From Lagopus muta (Eukaryota; Chordata; Aves; Galliformes; Phasianidae), in contig NC_064440.1 in assembly GCF_023343835.1 (NCBI RefSeq), positions 27,597,537 through 27,661,536 of the forward strand: 64,000 nt of DNA, read 5' to 3'. The position numbers were made by a program, and so were the translations under genes. Below, in pieces: positions 49,201 to 62,328 of the stretch (position 1 is the stretch's first letter; every line of letters begins with the position of its first letter). Under the pieces are notes generated by a model. The model ran no database searches. It was not told the origin of the DNA and was given only the letters and a program-made list of their open reading frames with translations.

Positions 49201-52200
49201 CCCACATTCAAAATGAGACTCACTAAAACACTGTTGGCATTCGAGACATAGATTATTGCATGTCTTACATGGCAACTATAAAAAAAAATACACAGTTTGT
49301 ATATTTTTGCTGCAGTTAATGAATTATCTTAAATGTCAACTTGCTTTACATAGAAATAAGGGAGATTTTTGTGTATTTTAAAGCACTACTATTGTTAGTA
49401 AATTGCATTCAGCACAGAATTATAGACATTTATGCGCCATCTGAAAGGAAAGTATCTTCCCAAGAGATCCATCTGACATGATAACCCATGGAAGAGAAGG
49501 TTTAGCAAGTTATGAATGTCAGAAGAACAAAAAGACACTAACTTCTGAGCACGATTAGTCACATACCACTAACAGTTTAACAGTTGCACCGTACTGCTAT
49601 CAATTTCTTATTACTTTCCTCAAATTAATTTGATGGCTACTCATTTATCATTAATTGCACAGCAAGCCTCGAAGGGACTTGAGATCATGGAGGTCAGTTC
49701 ACAGAGTGGACCCAGTAGTTTGCAGCACTGTGATTAATAGTGAAGGACATCCATCACTCTGCAGGTAAGAACCATTCGTAATCATCATCCTTGTCCTCAC
49801 TATGCTCTTCTGTATCACCTGGCAGCACTTACTATCAGCTAGGGTGTTTCAGCAAATTTGTTTTCCTCCTGGAGTCCTCTTTGCTCATGTAACAGGAAGG
49901 AGAAGATAGATTATCTCCTGTTCTAGCTACAGCCCCCATTTAGAAACCTAAACGTGAGTGCCTTGAGGTGAACTGCCCATCATAGACTACTGCTGCTTTT
50001 ATGGAAAAACACCACCAACCAATACCATCCAACTTGGATGGAAAGTTTGAGGGAAGGAAGCCAGCTTTTCAGGATCTGGAGGGAAACACGTCCCTCGACA
50101 GCACCTGCAATTTGGCCCTATTGATGTAACCTAATTAGATTGGACCAGCCCTCCACCAGCACCACAATTCACAACCTGAATGATCCTCAGCCTCCCAGCA
50201 GGGCTTATCATCACTCAAATGCAAAAAGCCCAGAACAACTATGTTATATGATTTGCATTTGCTTCATACATGTTTCACACCGATAAGAAGGGGAATGGGA
50301 ATATAAACACCCATCAAAAATGCCTAACAGGTTATAATACTTAGACATGGATTCCTGAAAGAGAAAACAATTAAGAAGTATTTCTGTGGAAATCTGCAAT
50401 GAACAAAGGCTTAACAAAACTAACCATGAAAATAGGAATTAAAACAGCCCCAGGAGGAGTGTGATTTCCATGCATTTTTCTTCCAAGTGCCTTGGGATTT
50501 AGAAGATGAACATCTTATGACATTAAATATGAGATTAAATAGGTAGAAGAGAAAGGAAAAAGGAGGAGGACTGTGCAAAATGAGCAAAAGGTAGAAGAGA
50601 TACATGCATTAAAAATGGTAAATTGGCACTCAAGTAACGGTGACAGGAGCATGATATATTAATCAAAGGATTTTTCCCCCCAACAACAGGATAATTTCAA
50701 GCATGTTTCACTATGCCTTCTTATTTGCATTAAAATGCATTTGATCATCACATGCTATGAAAAATGACAGCAACAATTTTTCTTCAGCTAGAGGGGCAGT
50801 CTTACAAGGAAGACTGGGTTATAGCAACACTAAGCCTGCAAACAGCTGATGCCAACTTCGCTGTTTCCAACCAAGACTCTGAACTCCATTTGCCTTTTCT
50901 GTGAACTAAAGATTGCACTTTCCATAAGCCAGGACAGTTGGGATGAGCAACTAGTTCATAACTTGAATAACCTTAAATGGTGACAAGGTTCACACCTAAA
51001 AGGCTTACAAATAGGAAACACACACTTTTCAAGTGCTAGGGCAAGGAAGGCTGCTCTTTTCAAGCTTCTATTCTCTCAGCATTTTACATGGAATACCATC
51101 TCATATATCAGCCAGCATTTCATCATCCTTCATGTTAATGCTCGAGTCGTATATCATTTTCTAATAAATCTTAGATTTGCAAGCCTAGCTCACTATCAAT
51201 AGCCTTACCTTTCAAAACAGTGCTTTCAGCACTGGATACATAGTGGTGGGTTTTTCTCTGTGGTTTATCAAAATGAAACATGACACCTACTGTAAATGAT
51301 ATTCCCATTTAGTGCTTAATGATACATCTGCTTCCCATCATCCACAAGTTCTGATGGTTTGCTAAACATATTTTGTTCAGTGACAACCTGTATGTCAAAG
51401 CAAAGGTTCGTTACCATCAGCCTATCAGGAACTGGACGTGCTGCAATCACAAGTTGGGTCTACATGCTAAAATGACTTAGTTATTACAACAAGGGATTTA
51501 CAAATACTGTAGTTAACACTGCACTGACTTTCTGAAGAAGAGTTTTAAAACTAGAAGTTCCTTTAAGTACTATCATTGCTCTCCATTCAAAGGGCAAAAT
51601 GGTGCTCTACCAGCAGAGAATCAGCCCAAAAGCTGCCTCTATGAGAACAGAAAATGTAAGAGAGAGGTAATGATATTTTATTTTTCTTTTATCTTCTGTT
51701 GTACTTAGTAAGCCCGATAGACACATTCAGAAGGATTCAATTTCTTGAATCTGCGTCCTTTTTAGTGGTCTTCAGGATGGGCAGCACCCTCTGCTGTTGA
51801 ACACGCCACTCGACAGAGGCTGTCAGTTCCCAGCACTCAAATTACAGTGTAAGTACAGGATGGATTTTTTTGTAAGTAAATCTGAGAACACAGGGTTAGA
51901 TACAGGTTTCTCTATTTCCGTGTAAATTGACTTATTGTATTTTGTCTTTTTATCCCCCTCATTGAAGACTGTTCTTCTAAATAAACTTTCTGAATTCTGA
52001 AAGAATCATTGAGAGTCCTTCAGTGGTGTAAATTGTCTCTTCACTGCAACAAAGCAATAATTTTACAGGAGTTAAGTGTACATGCTTCTGTTGTCATGTG
52101 CACTTAGATAACCTACAGTTAGCTAGTGGTTGGTGCCTTGATGCTATGTGCAAGACACATTGCTTACCTTGTTATCTCATATGAGTTCTACTTTCAAAAT

Positions 52201-55200
52201 GATTCCTGAACATTTTGATTATTAACTATCACACTAAGCCGCTTCTCTGAAAAAAGATCTAGAAGTTTCAAATGCAAGGAAAAAAATATTTTTCCTGATT
52301 TCAAGTTCATTTCTAAGTGAAGTAAAAACTCACTTGATCAAATAAATAGTGCATAGGTCCCAAATTAAAGTATGCTTCTCACACAATGTACATATTACAT
52401 AGCTTTACATAGGAATAAATAGGGCGGTTTCTTTAAACTGACAGTACCAGACTTAGGTGTCATTACCACAAATTGTTAGCTTAGCTAAACAGGACTTCAA
52501 AAGGAAACTGAGTGGTAGAAGTTGGGAATAAGTCTCATAGCCATAATTACAGTGACTACACTTTAGAAGCCATAAATCAGAAGGCCTAACTGGTCCAGCT
52601 TCAGCTGGACTAACTCTACTCTATCTGCTTTAAAATATAAACATTAGAAAGAGACTTCTAATTGCTGACTTCAGAGCTGTCTGTCCTCATCCTGAGCTTG
52701 TCCCTACAGACATCCTTACCTTTGGCACAAAGCTGAAGGAAAGGTGCCTCTTCCCAAGAACAATACACAACACTTCCCTGATACAAAGTGGCAAGCTACA
52801 GATAACCTTAATTGCTCTGCATTCTTAGCATCAAACTTTCCTCAGCCAGATCTCACTTGTTTACACCAACTTCAGAGCTGCCCTACCTGGTAACAAATTA
52901 TCCATACAATTATTCACTTGCCTCTATTAAGAAATTCAATCTGATATCCCCAAATTGACTGTAGATCACATACAACATGATTACAACCATTTATATTTCA
53001 GAAATGGAAGCAGCCAATACTTCAACCACTTCACAGGACCCAGACATCTTCTCTACTCCCAATAATTTTGACAATTTATCTGCAAAAAAATGGAAATCCA
53101 AAACTCTAGAAAAGGCACAAGGGAAATGAGTACATATTAAAGGCAAAATCTTCCTTTTTATCTCTGGAGAGAAGTTCTTCTGAGCTTTGCCCAAGTTGGT
53201 GTGCAGAGAGGTAGAACTGCTTCCTCTCTCCATTCTGCTCACGCTTACGCTGAAACCGGGAGCAGATGGCTCTCCAGCTATCACTCAGAAACCTCACGCA
53301 CACTTCTCTGACAATGCATAGAGCTGTTAGAAGCTGACCGTGATCCTGAGTGTCCCAGGGACTTGACCTTGTCAAAATAAAGATGACCCCAAAATGAAAC
53401 TCCAAATATTAAGACATCTGAGGTGCTACTGGGGGAAGGCAGAAAGTTGACTTAATGTGAGCTTTTCACCTGAGTTTTAAACTCTTGCCATACTTGCATG
53501 AGGTTAAAGGAAGAGTAAGAGACAAATCATTATTTTTGAGCTTGCCTGTCACTCAATACATTTCATTCCAATAAGACTGATAGCTCAAGGAATACCTTCC
53601 AGGTACCATTTTTTGGCATCTGTTCTAATGGATAGAGTAGCAATCCATAAGTCTGAAAAGAGTTCAATATTTAACATGATTTTCTTTTTTAATATTGTAC
53701 TTTTTAAAGGTGAAAATTCTACAGTGCCTTGAGAAAAATCATGTCTACGTCATTACTCAAAGTCCCAAGTCTATCAACCTGAACTTCTGCCATAATGATC
53801 CTCTTTGTCTCAGAGCCAACAAGAAGACTGGGGATAAGATGTGTAGCAAGTGCAATCACTTCCATTCATCCCACTCTAGATATAGGGCAGAAAGCTGGTT
53901 TCTGCCTCAGTGCTACAGCTCGGTTCCCATTAGCTTTCAGAGGTATCACAGCTATTGAACTCCCTCCTCTCCTCAAGCCACAAGTAAAGAGAGGGAAAGG
54001 AAAATGACAAGGGGGACTGCATCAATCTCAGACTACAGCAGCACCTGGCAGGCCTCATGGAAGTCTGTCTCTGATTCGCTGATTTGAATTTATCACAGAG
54101 GAGTTGCTAGTAACTATAAAAAAGACAATGTCATCACTCAAATGATTGTTAAAAACAATATGATTGAAACACGGAAACATTTGCAAGCTTAGGCATATCC
54201 ATTGTTTGCATCACATTCTTTAGCCCACTTCAACCATGTCCTGAATTTGTATGCAATCTACTCTGATTACTAAAGGAAATTCAATTCACACCAATTCTAA
54301 AACTCAGAAGCAGAAGTTGCATTGAAAACAGCTTGTGTAAATCAGTTGAGGATAGGAAGAAATGATAGCCATATTGTCTTCTCTCATCTCTCTCTGTCCT
54401 GTCATTCTCTCTGCTTGGCCTGGCACAGTCTGCATTGAGAAGAGAAAGGCTCCCATTGATATCAATGGGCTTGGAATCAAGCTCTTCATGACTGCACTTT
54501 TGAGAGACTGAGCAAAAAGCACATTTGTACCACACATATCTCAGTTCTAATTGTGGCAGTGGAATGAAAAAGCACCTGTAACTAAGGGACAGAGAAGGGA
54601 AAGTTAACAAGGTGCTGTGTAGAGCTGCGAGACATGGTGAACTGCTGACAGTGGAAATAATTAGGGGGCCAGGAGATTCTTTATGTTTAGTCTCTGCCTG
54701 TTCTTCATGTAAGCATATACTGACTTTTGTTAACAGCTGGTTCACTGGTCACGCACAACATCCCTTCTTGAGATTCAGCAGAGAGCTGAAGACTTTTCCA
54801 GCTTTCCTCACCCAACTTGTGCACAGATTCTAACAGCTACGTATCTGCCAGGTGCACCTTTTCTCCTCAGGACTCCATTGCATTCTCTATGCTGAATTCC
54901 TCTAAAGATGCAGGGCGATTTTCTCACACCCCTCTGCTCCCACATGCATTATCTTCAAGACCTGCCTCAGAGTGCTGCAAGTAGGATAAGCCCGATGAGA
55001 CAGAGAACACACACTTGAAGGATTAGCAAGGGTTTCACACCACAGGGAGCTGTATCTACCATAATTTTCCCTTGAGACAGGAGATCCAGTCTATCCTGCT
55101 GCTTGATCCTTAAAATAGCTTCTTTGGTTGTCTGTTTGCAAACTAGTTCAATTTTCTAAAGATTAAATTCTCTCTGCATTTAATGATGGAGGTGAACAGC

Positions 55201-56890
55201 TTTTATTTAAGGTGGTTTTTTTTTTTTTTATCATTTACCTCAGCTACAGACAAATCTAAGCTTTGAGAAGTTCTATTTAAGCAAGAATGCTTGGAGCTTG
55301 AAACATTCATGCTCTTAACTGGGTTACAGGTCACTGCCCTTCTTAGCATTTGCCAAAGCTGAAACACTAAAAAGCTTGTTGTTTCTCTTCGGAAAAGTGC
55401 CTGTGTTTGCACCAGTAGTAACCTTAGTGCAGCAAAGAAAGATTAAAGATTCATGTAATTTAGCTCAGTTTAAGTTCATTTTCAATTAACTGGAAAAAAT
55501 GTCCTCAGATGTAATAGGCTATTTGACATGTGGTTTATTTGTCTGACAAAACCAAGTATTTAGCTTACAAGTTAAAATCACTAACACTACTCATATTAAG
55601 TATGTTAAATGAAAGAATGATGAGAAAAAGTGATAACTAAAATACTGATTTCAATAGTATTTTCAATTTTCAGGCTTTTTTCTTAATCTAAGTACTCCAG
55701 AATGATCAAAATACAAAACCGTTCAGGGAAGAAATCATACAATCTCTACAAGGTTTGCTTCCTCATCTTAAGTCTTTCCATGTCTAATTACTGCACTTAG
55801 AACATTTAACCTGCTCACACCCACTTTGCCTAATTCATCTTTTCTCCTCTGATACCACTCTTGGCTCTTCCCCACACTAAACAGAGAAGGTTTATCCAAC
55901 TACCCATCTTCCCTACTGCATTTAATACCAAGATGAAAACATCTTTCTAACCTTGCAGGCCAGAAGGAATTTGGGTCCAGAAAATCAAGAAAGCTGGCTT
56001 TTCAGCATCTCCTATAGAGGCTGCATACCTTTTGATCAAACAGAAAAGAAAAAATAGCCTCCGTACCTGTTGATGTTTGTTGTTAGGAAAGTCAAGCTGT
56101 CCTATTTGTGTGGCAAATGAGGTCCAACAGTTTCAATAGGTAGAAGACAACAAAGTATGATGGTGAAGAAGAAAACAGGTACTTCAGAACTCTTGGGTCA
56201 AACCCCACTTAGGCATATTTGGAAGCACCTGCATTTCAATATTCCTGGTTCTGATTTTTCTGTTAGGGAATCTTTCTCCCCAAATAACATATGCCCAAGC
56301 TTATTAAAATCTCGGGCTGCAATCTCCCACTACCCACATTGCTAACAGTTATGCTTTTATGTATTCCATGTATTTCTCCCTGTCTCATGAAGGGATAAAC
56401 ACATCAAATATTTCTTTTGATGTCAAAACCCAGCAAGAACTCTGGGATGCAACAATGAAAGTTACAGGTGTGTACAGTGGCAGCAGTAAAATAGACAATA
56501 TCTGTGAGAACTGCGGAAGTGACACTGTTCTTAAACTGATTCAACAGAATTTAAAATGAATAGTTGTACAAAACAAGGAAGCATTTTTGTCAACTCTCCT
56601 CCTGTTCTCATTAAGCAAGCATTTCCTCTTGCCCTCTCACTGTGACAAAAAGAAAGAATTGCATCCAACTCCTCAGAGACGCAGATATGCTCCAGTTCCA
56701 GTGAAATCTACATTCAGAGAATCAATTGAAGTGAAAAGGAGAATTTTAGAATTTAAGAAAAGTTGGAAGTTAGTGCTCCTTTGAAGTCCAAAGACCACAA
56801 TTACAGTACTCCTTATGGTAGACTGAGAACAGCAGCTACTACCCAAGTAAACATTCTGGAAGCCTCTCTCAGAGCACTGAAGTTCTCCTG
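46201..56890. other. Long repeat-free sequence, no gene recognised
   Basis: Simple tracts are A16 at 46486-46501 and T14 at 55216-55229. Weak abutting splice pairs on the plus strand lie at 47781/47782 (CAG|GTAAAA) and 49764/49765 (CAG|GTAAGA). Open frames at 52991-53405, 54281-54745 and 55203-55412 (minus) show no domain. No CR1 or other transposon was recognised over more than 10 kb. Confidence 0.5.
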
Positions 56891-56954
56891 ACAAAAACAA
56901 ACAAACAAACACACACAACAACAACAACAACAACAACAACAAAAAAAAAAAAAC
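56891..56954. repeat. Compound microsatellite (AAAC)n(AC)n(AAC)n(A)n
   Basis: AAAC units pass into a few AC units, then about eight AAC units, then A13. The reverse strand therefore carries a G/T-rich GTT repeat. Confidence 0.93.
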
Positions 56955-57918
56955 AGGAATATAGGATCTATGAGAAATATAAGGTGGTCACTGTTTTGGG
57001 GTGAAAGCAAAAATCATTTAGTCCCTTTCTTTGTTCTTGGTTTATCTAGAGAAATGACAGGTTGAATCTCAGACTTGATCATTTCCATCCAAATCAAATT
57101 TCACTCTAGGTTTCTGATTTTTATGTGTGTTGCTTTTCATTTCATCCTTTAGTCCTGAATAGCTCATCTCCTATAACCTTCCAGCTTCCTTCTGTTCATC
57201 AACAGCCTCTTAACACACCTTTCATATTCCTAAAAAATAAGTCTTAATTGTCCTACGGATTGCTCTGCCACCTGCTGTTGTGGTTTATAAAGTCCCATCA
57301 CCACATTCAAGTGTCAGGCTTGTTCATTCAGGGAGCAAGCATCATCCAGTGGTGCTACACAACTTACTGAAGCCTTGGATTCTGCACTAGATTTGAAGGA
57401 CCCAGGATATAAGGTAAAATATTTCAAGTCAAAATGTGATGGATTGGAAGTGTGCATTATCTGCCTGGAACCATCCTCGCGTCCCACAGACTGGTTTTTC
57501 TATCTACTGTACTGTCAATCCACATTCTATAAAAGAATTTGTTGCATCTGCAGAAGCATTCCGTAAATAAGTTACTATCTCCTCTCTTGCAAGCATGCCC
57601 CTTTATAGAAGTTTGTGCAAATTAGAGGAGCCTCTCAGGTGCCTGACATGTTTTCTTTCTCATTTACTTTCTCACAATCTGCCTTCTCCCCCATCCAGCA
57701 AGAACAAGAAACAGCCAGCGACATACTTCACCCAATAGGAAATTTTTAATAATGACTTCAAAAGAATCAAATATTAATTCTAAGCTTGAGAGCTATGATG
57801 TCCCATTCTTGATGAAAATGAATCAAATCCATTTCTATTTTACACAATGTTACTAACATGCCTAACTTGAATTTACCGTTTTTCTGCCCTGCAGTGGTCA
57901 TGCTTAGAACCATAGTTC
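56955..57918. other. Unique sequence, no gene
   Basis: Nothing beyond short chance frames (for example 57375-57566, plus) was found. Confidence 0.6.
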
Positions 57919-58186
57919 ATATCATATCATAGAATGGCCTGGGTTGAAAAGGATCACAATGATCATCGAGTTTCAAACCCCCTCCCCCCCCCCCCCCCCC
58001 CCCCCCGCTATGTGCAGGGTTGCCAACCACCAGACCAGGCTGCCCAGAGCCACATCCAGCCTGGCCTCAAATGCCTCCAGGGATGGGGCATCCACAGCCT
58101 CCTTGGGCAACCTGTTCCAGTGTGCGTGAAAACCTTCCTCCTAATATCTAACCTAATTCTCCTGTCTTAGTTTAAAACCATGCCAG
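57919..58186 (-). mobile_element. CR1 LINE 3' end with poly-C expansion
   Basis: The reverse complement of the CR1 3' end starts at ATCATAGAATGGCCTGGGTTG. It passes a long C run, then GCAGGGTTGCCAACCACCAG, ATGCCTCCAGGGATGGGGCA and CCTAATATCTAACCTAATTC, ending near TAGTTTAAAACCAT. It is a 5'-truncated copy about 270 bases long. Confidence 0.95.
57978..58006. repeat. Poly-C tract within CR1
   Basis: Five C, one T, then 23 consecutive C (57984-58006). It sits where CR1 normally has a short CCCCCTGCC, so a C-run has expanded. The minus strand is a G23 run and can form a G-quadruplex. Confidence 0.95.
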
Positions 58187-59940
58187 TTCCAGGTTAGTCC
58201 CCAGAACACAGAAACATGAAGGCCACCTGAAACATTTTCTCCTTTCTTACTGATTGTATACTAACTAACTTGTAGCAAAGCAACCAACTGCATTTCAAAA
58301 CATCTGCCATTCTCTATACACATGGGTCAAAGAAACTACAGTTGAATCCATATCATAGTTCTTCCCTCTGTGCTCTATAAGCTTAAGTCTAAATGCCAGT
58401 CTGAAGTCTGTTCTACACAGTGATCAGACATAACTGGAATGCAGACTGATGCAATTTGTCTTACCTAATGAGGAACAGGGGGGAAGGCAGGAAATCCCAC
58501 ACTTCAATCTCAAAGCCTTAAGTGTTCTGCTTTGGAAAAGAAACAACATGAATTCTCAGAAAACAAGCCACCATCTCAGCACAGCTCCTGAAATGGATGA
58601 GACAGCAACTTGTGGGATTGAGTGGTTACTGCTCCAACGCTGAGAAAAGCGGGTCACAGTGAGCCTAGTTCAGGATGGGACAGTTTTCACACTTTTTTAG
58701 AAGAAAAATCTTGAAACCAAGACTGAAATGTTAATTTTCCTGATTGTTTCTACTGCAAGACAACTTCCTATCATTTCTGATTCATTTTCTCACTTCAACT
58801 TCATAATGAGTTCCCACCCTGCAAACTGTCAACATTATCTGCATATCAACCACTTTACTGAAATTTAACAATATTCAATTTTATTACTGGGTTTATAAAA
58901 AGAGATTTGAGGACTTTTTACACAGTAAATAAAGTTCAAGATGGAAAACATTTCTGAGCTGGCGCTCTTTTATATACAGAGAATTTGAGTCTGATTTTTC
59001 TCTCATGCTTGAAAAGAAAAGGAAAGTCTTTGAAGTCACTCCATCAAAGTCAACAACCACACAGTAATAAAGAAAAAAAATGAGCTGTTTATATCTTCTT
59101 TTTTGTTTGTTTCTTGCCTTAATCTGGAAAAATAATAAAAATCATCTGATTTATGATTGTTCTTTGTGTATATAAGGCATAACAAATGCATTCAAAACTG
59201 CAGACCAAACACAGTTCTGATAAAAAATTCAAGATTCTTTCCTTTTATTTTCAGGCTGCGAGTTTCAGCATTTCCTTTTGATTTTCTTTTTTAAAAATTC
59301 ACATTTTACAGTACGGCCTCCTTTATTTGTTTTATTAATACTGCTCATGTCATGGAAAGAAATGACTGAGGTTCTGCTGCACCTTTGACATCTAGAATAA
59401 AAAAAAATTGATTCAAAAATAAGTGAATCTCAGTAGCCTCCTTCTTATTTCTATGACACAAAAGAGTCAGTTTTGCTGCGGTGGTCACATGAAACACTTG
59501 AATAAGGGGCAAAATCTCATGTATAAAATTAAAATCATAAGATAATTGAAACAACTATTTTTTCCATTGGATTATATTAATTTATTTGCAGGAAGAAATG
59601 GCAAAGATATTTCAAGTTGACAAATACAGTAGCAAAAGGGGAATACTGGTGTATTACTCCGGGACATTGATTAAGAAAATATTTCAACCCCAAAGGATTA
59701 TTTTTTTCATTATGCCAAATTAAATTGCAATTACGCTATGGAGAACAAAAGGATGGACAAGATTAACATTTTGGCAGGATCTGAATCTAGAAGAGCCAAA
59801 GTTTTGCACTTAAAGATCATAGAATCAAGCTTTAAACTGAGAAATGCTCCTCAGGCCACAGCGCTGCCCAGCCCAGGGGCAGGTACGTGGGCTCTCTCCG
59901 GGATCTCATCCCCTCAGGCCTCTGTTTGTTTCTTTTACAG
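58187..59940. other. Unique AT-rich sequence, no gene
   Basis: No repeat family was recognised. The T/A-rich part at 59090-59340 has no structure beyond short runs. Confidence 0.6.
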
Positions 59941-60074
59941 CACGGAGATGCAGATCTGGAAACAGATTATCTGCTTCCAGTCCCATATGGCAGCCATTGA
60001 GCTCTACCTCCCAGTATCACAATATGGAAAAGGACAGGATGCTTTTGAATGCGAACTGCTGTTTCCCCTCCTAG
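59941..60074 (+). other. Weak candidate exon
   Basis: A very good 3' splice site (CTGTTTGTTTCTTTTACAG, ending 59940) precedes 134 bases ending CCTCCTAG, followed by GTGTAC, a poor donor. One frame is open throughout and includes WKQIICFQSHMAAIELYL. No family was recognised. The poor donor and lack of partner exons keep this low. Confidence 0.15.
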
Positions 60075-62304
60075 GTGTACTTTACCCCCAGAAGGAATGC
60101 TGGGGGTAGTTTGTGTTCTACAGCATTTCAACCTAACACTTTTCAATATTATTTTAATATTCTCTCCCTTCCTACCTTGAAGTTTGTAGACCTATTCATA
60201 TGAACCAGATTTCATGGCAAAACATAAGCTTGCGAAATATAGCAAAAGGAATTCCAAAAGAAGTAGGGAATACTTCTTTGGTGATGCTCAAAAATGCAGC
60301 CCATCAGCTTAGTGTTTTAAAAGAGGAAATTTCCACTGGTAAGTTGACCTGAAAATACAAGGCTGATTCTTCTGGCACTCCACCTCACCCTTTTCTATGC
60401 TTGTAAGATTCACCTCTAACTTCTCTACGTCAGATTTGGTTTGACTTTTGGGCTACATTACCCTTTCTTTGCTTTATTATTTGTGTTTACAATCAAACAA
60501 GCAGAAAGCACCTGGCAGAGATTCCAGTGGATTCCAATCTCTCTGTGTAAGATTACCCCAAAACTTCAGTCTTGGATTTCTTCTCACAGATGAGAAACTG
60601 CTATTGCAGGAAAGGTTCTGCAAAGACAACCTCTTGCTGTAAGGGGTTTGCTTGAACTTTTTGAAATTTATCACTAGTAGCAAGTTACTCACAATAAGCT
60701 GTTTTCAAGGCTTTCTGAATGAAGATTATTAATCCAGATAAATCAAAGACATTCTAAGAGAAAGAACAAAGAAAAGTATACATTACAGTGGTGAAAAGAA
60801 AAGCAGCTATTGAAACAGCAGTGGGTGATGTGTACACTAAAATCATGGGGGAACGGACAACGTGGTGCCAGTGGGTACATTTACAGTGGATGTTGCTTCA
60901 TCTCTGAAGAAGCTGTTGCTCTGAAAGGATCAGCAGCACTTGTAGTGCTTGGCATGCTGACCTAAATCAGATTGACTAGAAAAGTGAATTTGCTTTAGCT
61001 TGGGTAGGGAAAAGGGACACATTTTTTTATATGGCAAATCTCTTTGGGGATCTGAATTATCTGCTTTTCCTTGCAGTCATAAGAAAGATGTGTTCATCTT
61101 CTGTATCTGAGCATGGTTAGTGGCTCCTGAGGGAAGGAAAAAGATGTTATCCTTGTTGCCTGGCTAGTATTTTAGGAGTCCCTGGGGCTGTTCCACTTTT
61201 GTGTATCCTCAAGAGGGCAACCATCACATGCAAGCACAAGCAAATCAGTCAGAGACTGCTCAGAAGGAGGTGAACATAGTAAATGATCCTGTCATCATCA
61301 TGCACAGGTCCTAGAGCAGATTGTACCGGGAAGATGTAAACACTACAACTTTCAGGAGGAAACAGAGCCAAGAATCACTGAATACAAATATGACAATAGT
61401 TCTAAAATGGGTGTAATAACACAGCAAATGAAAAAGTGCAAGCTTCATTATTTCTTCTGAAGAAATATTTAAAATAAAGATGAGATTCAGAAGTAAGGAG
61501 ATACAGAAGTGTCTGCGAAGCATCTTTCAGTTATAGTAAGAAAGATTATAGCTATACCTGCATGGGAGATTTAAAACTTATTTAGCAAAGTATATTATTC
61601 AAAATGTGTTTTCAAGAATAGTTGTGTTTTTTTAATCTCTCCTATTTCAAGACTTCATGTAGATAAATTGAGAGCAAGTTTTGTTTAAGAACAATGTTTC
61701 AGTAAGATATCATTGTAAGAGTTCAATTTTTAGTAATAAAGAATAATTAAAAAAAAAAAAAACAGAACCACCTCTTGTTCTAAACAGACCTAATAACTTA
61801 AAAATGTGGTTTACTGTTAACCTCCGTCCTATCTTCCAGTTTTGATATCCGTGACACATTTGCAAATGTTACTGAGACTTCAGTGGAATTATATCCTCCA
61901 GTCAAAACCAAGGTTTCCAGGCTTCCCAGTAGTTCATCTGTCCACAGAAGTCTCCAGACATACATAGACTGCTCACTTCTGATCTCCTCTGACTAAAATA
62001 CAATCAATACCTCATCATCTTTTCTTCTAAACAGTAGCTCACAGGTTATTTAGCTTTAAAATACCACTATTGAGACTGTCACTGTCAAAGGGAATGACAG
62101 GATTGTCCTGCACTAATGTGATTCTGTTCCTAATGCAATGGCCTGTAGAAGCAGACCATGTCCGTCTTTCATGTTATATTCAAACTGCGTTCCAGCCTTC
62201 ATCCATTCCTCTTAGTGAGGTGCAATTTTTAGTTCTGCTACTGGAAATGAAGAAACTGAAAACTCCCTTGATAATCTCTTGCTGACCATCTCCAAAGGTT
62301 ACAC
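60075..62304. other. Unique AT-rich sequence, no gene
   Basis: An A14 run lies at 61749-61762. No exon or repeat family was recognised. Confidence 0.6.
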
Positions 62305-62328
62305 AGGTGCTCTTATTTAAGAGCACCT
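62305..62328. repeat. Perfect 11-bp inverted repeat
   Basis: AGGTGCTCTTA (62305-62315) and TAAGAGCACCT (62318-62328) are exact reverse complements with a two-base spacer. As RNA this gives a 10-bp stem with a 4-base loop. Confidence 0.9.

Noticed and set aside
52720..52732. 13-base microexon-like block (minus) with a pyrimidine tract and GTAAGG donor
   Set aside because: Too short to judge without transcript data; no partner exons known.
54281..54745. 154-codon minus-strand frame
   Set aside because: Low-information composition, no motif, no supporting splice signals.
55239..55422. 184-base minus-strand block with acceptor- and donor-like edges and an open frame
   Set aside because: The donor GTAAAT is weak, the residues show no recognisable pattern, and such blocks are common by chance.
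56891..56954. Regular short repeats as a CRISPR array
   Set aside because: Units are 2-4 bases without spacers; it is a compound microsatellite in a vertebrate genome.
59818..59827. CATAGAATCA, resembling a CR1 tail
   Set aside because: Only ten bases match and the adjacent sequence does not follow the CR1 3' UTR.
62305..62328. Hairpin as a rho-independent terminator
   Set aside because: Avian nuclear DNA does not use such terminators and no U-run follows.
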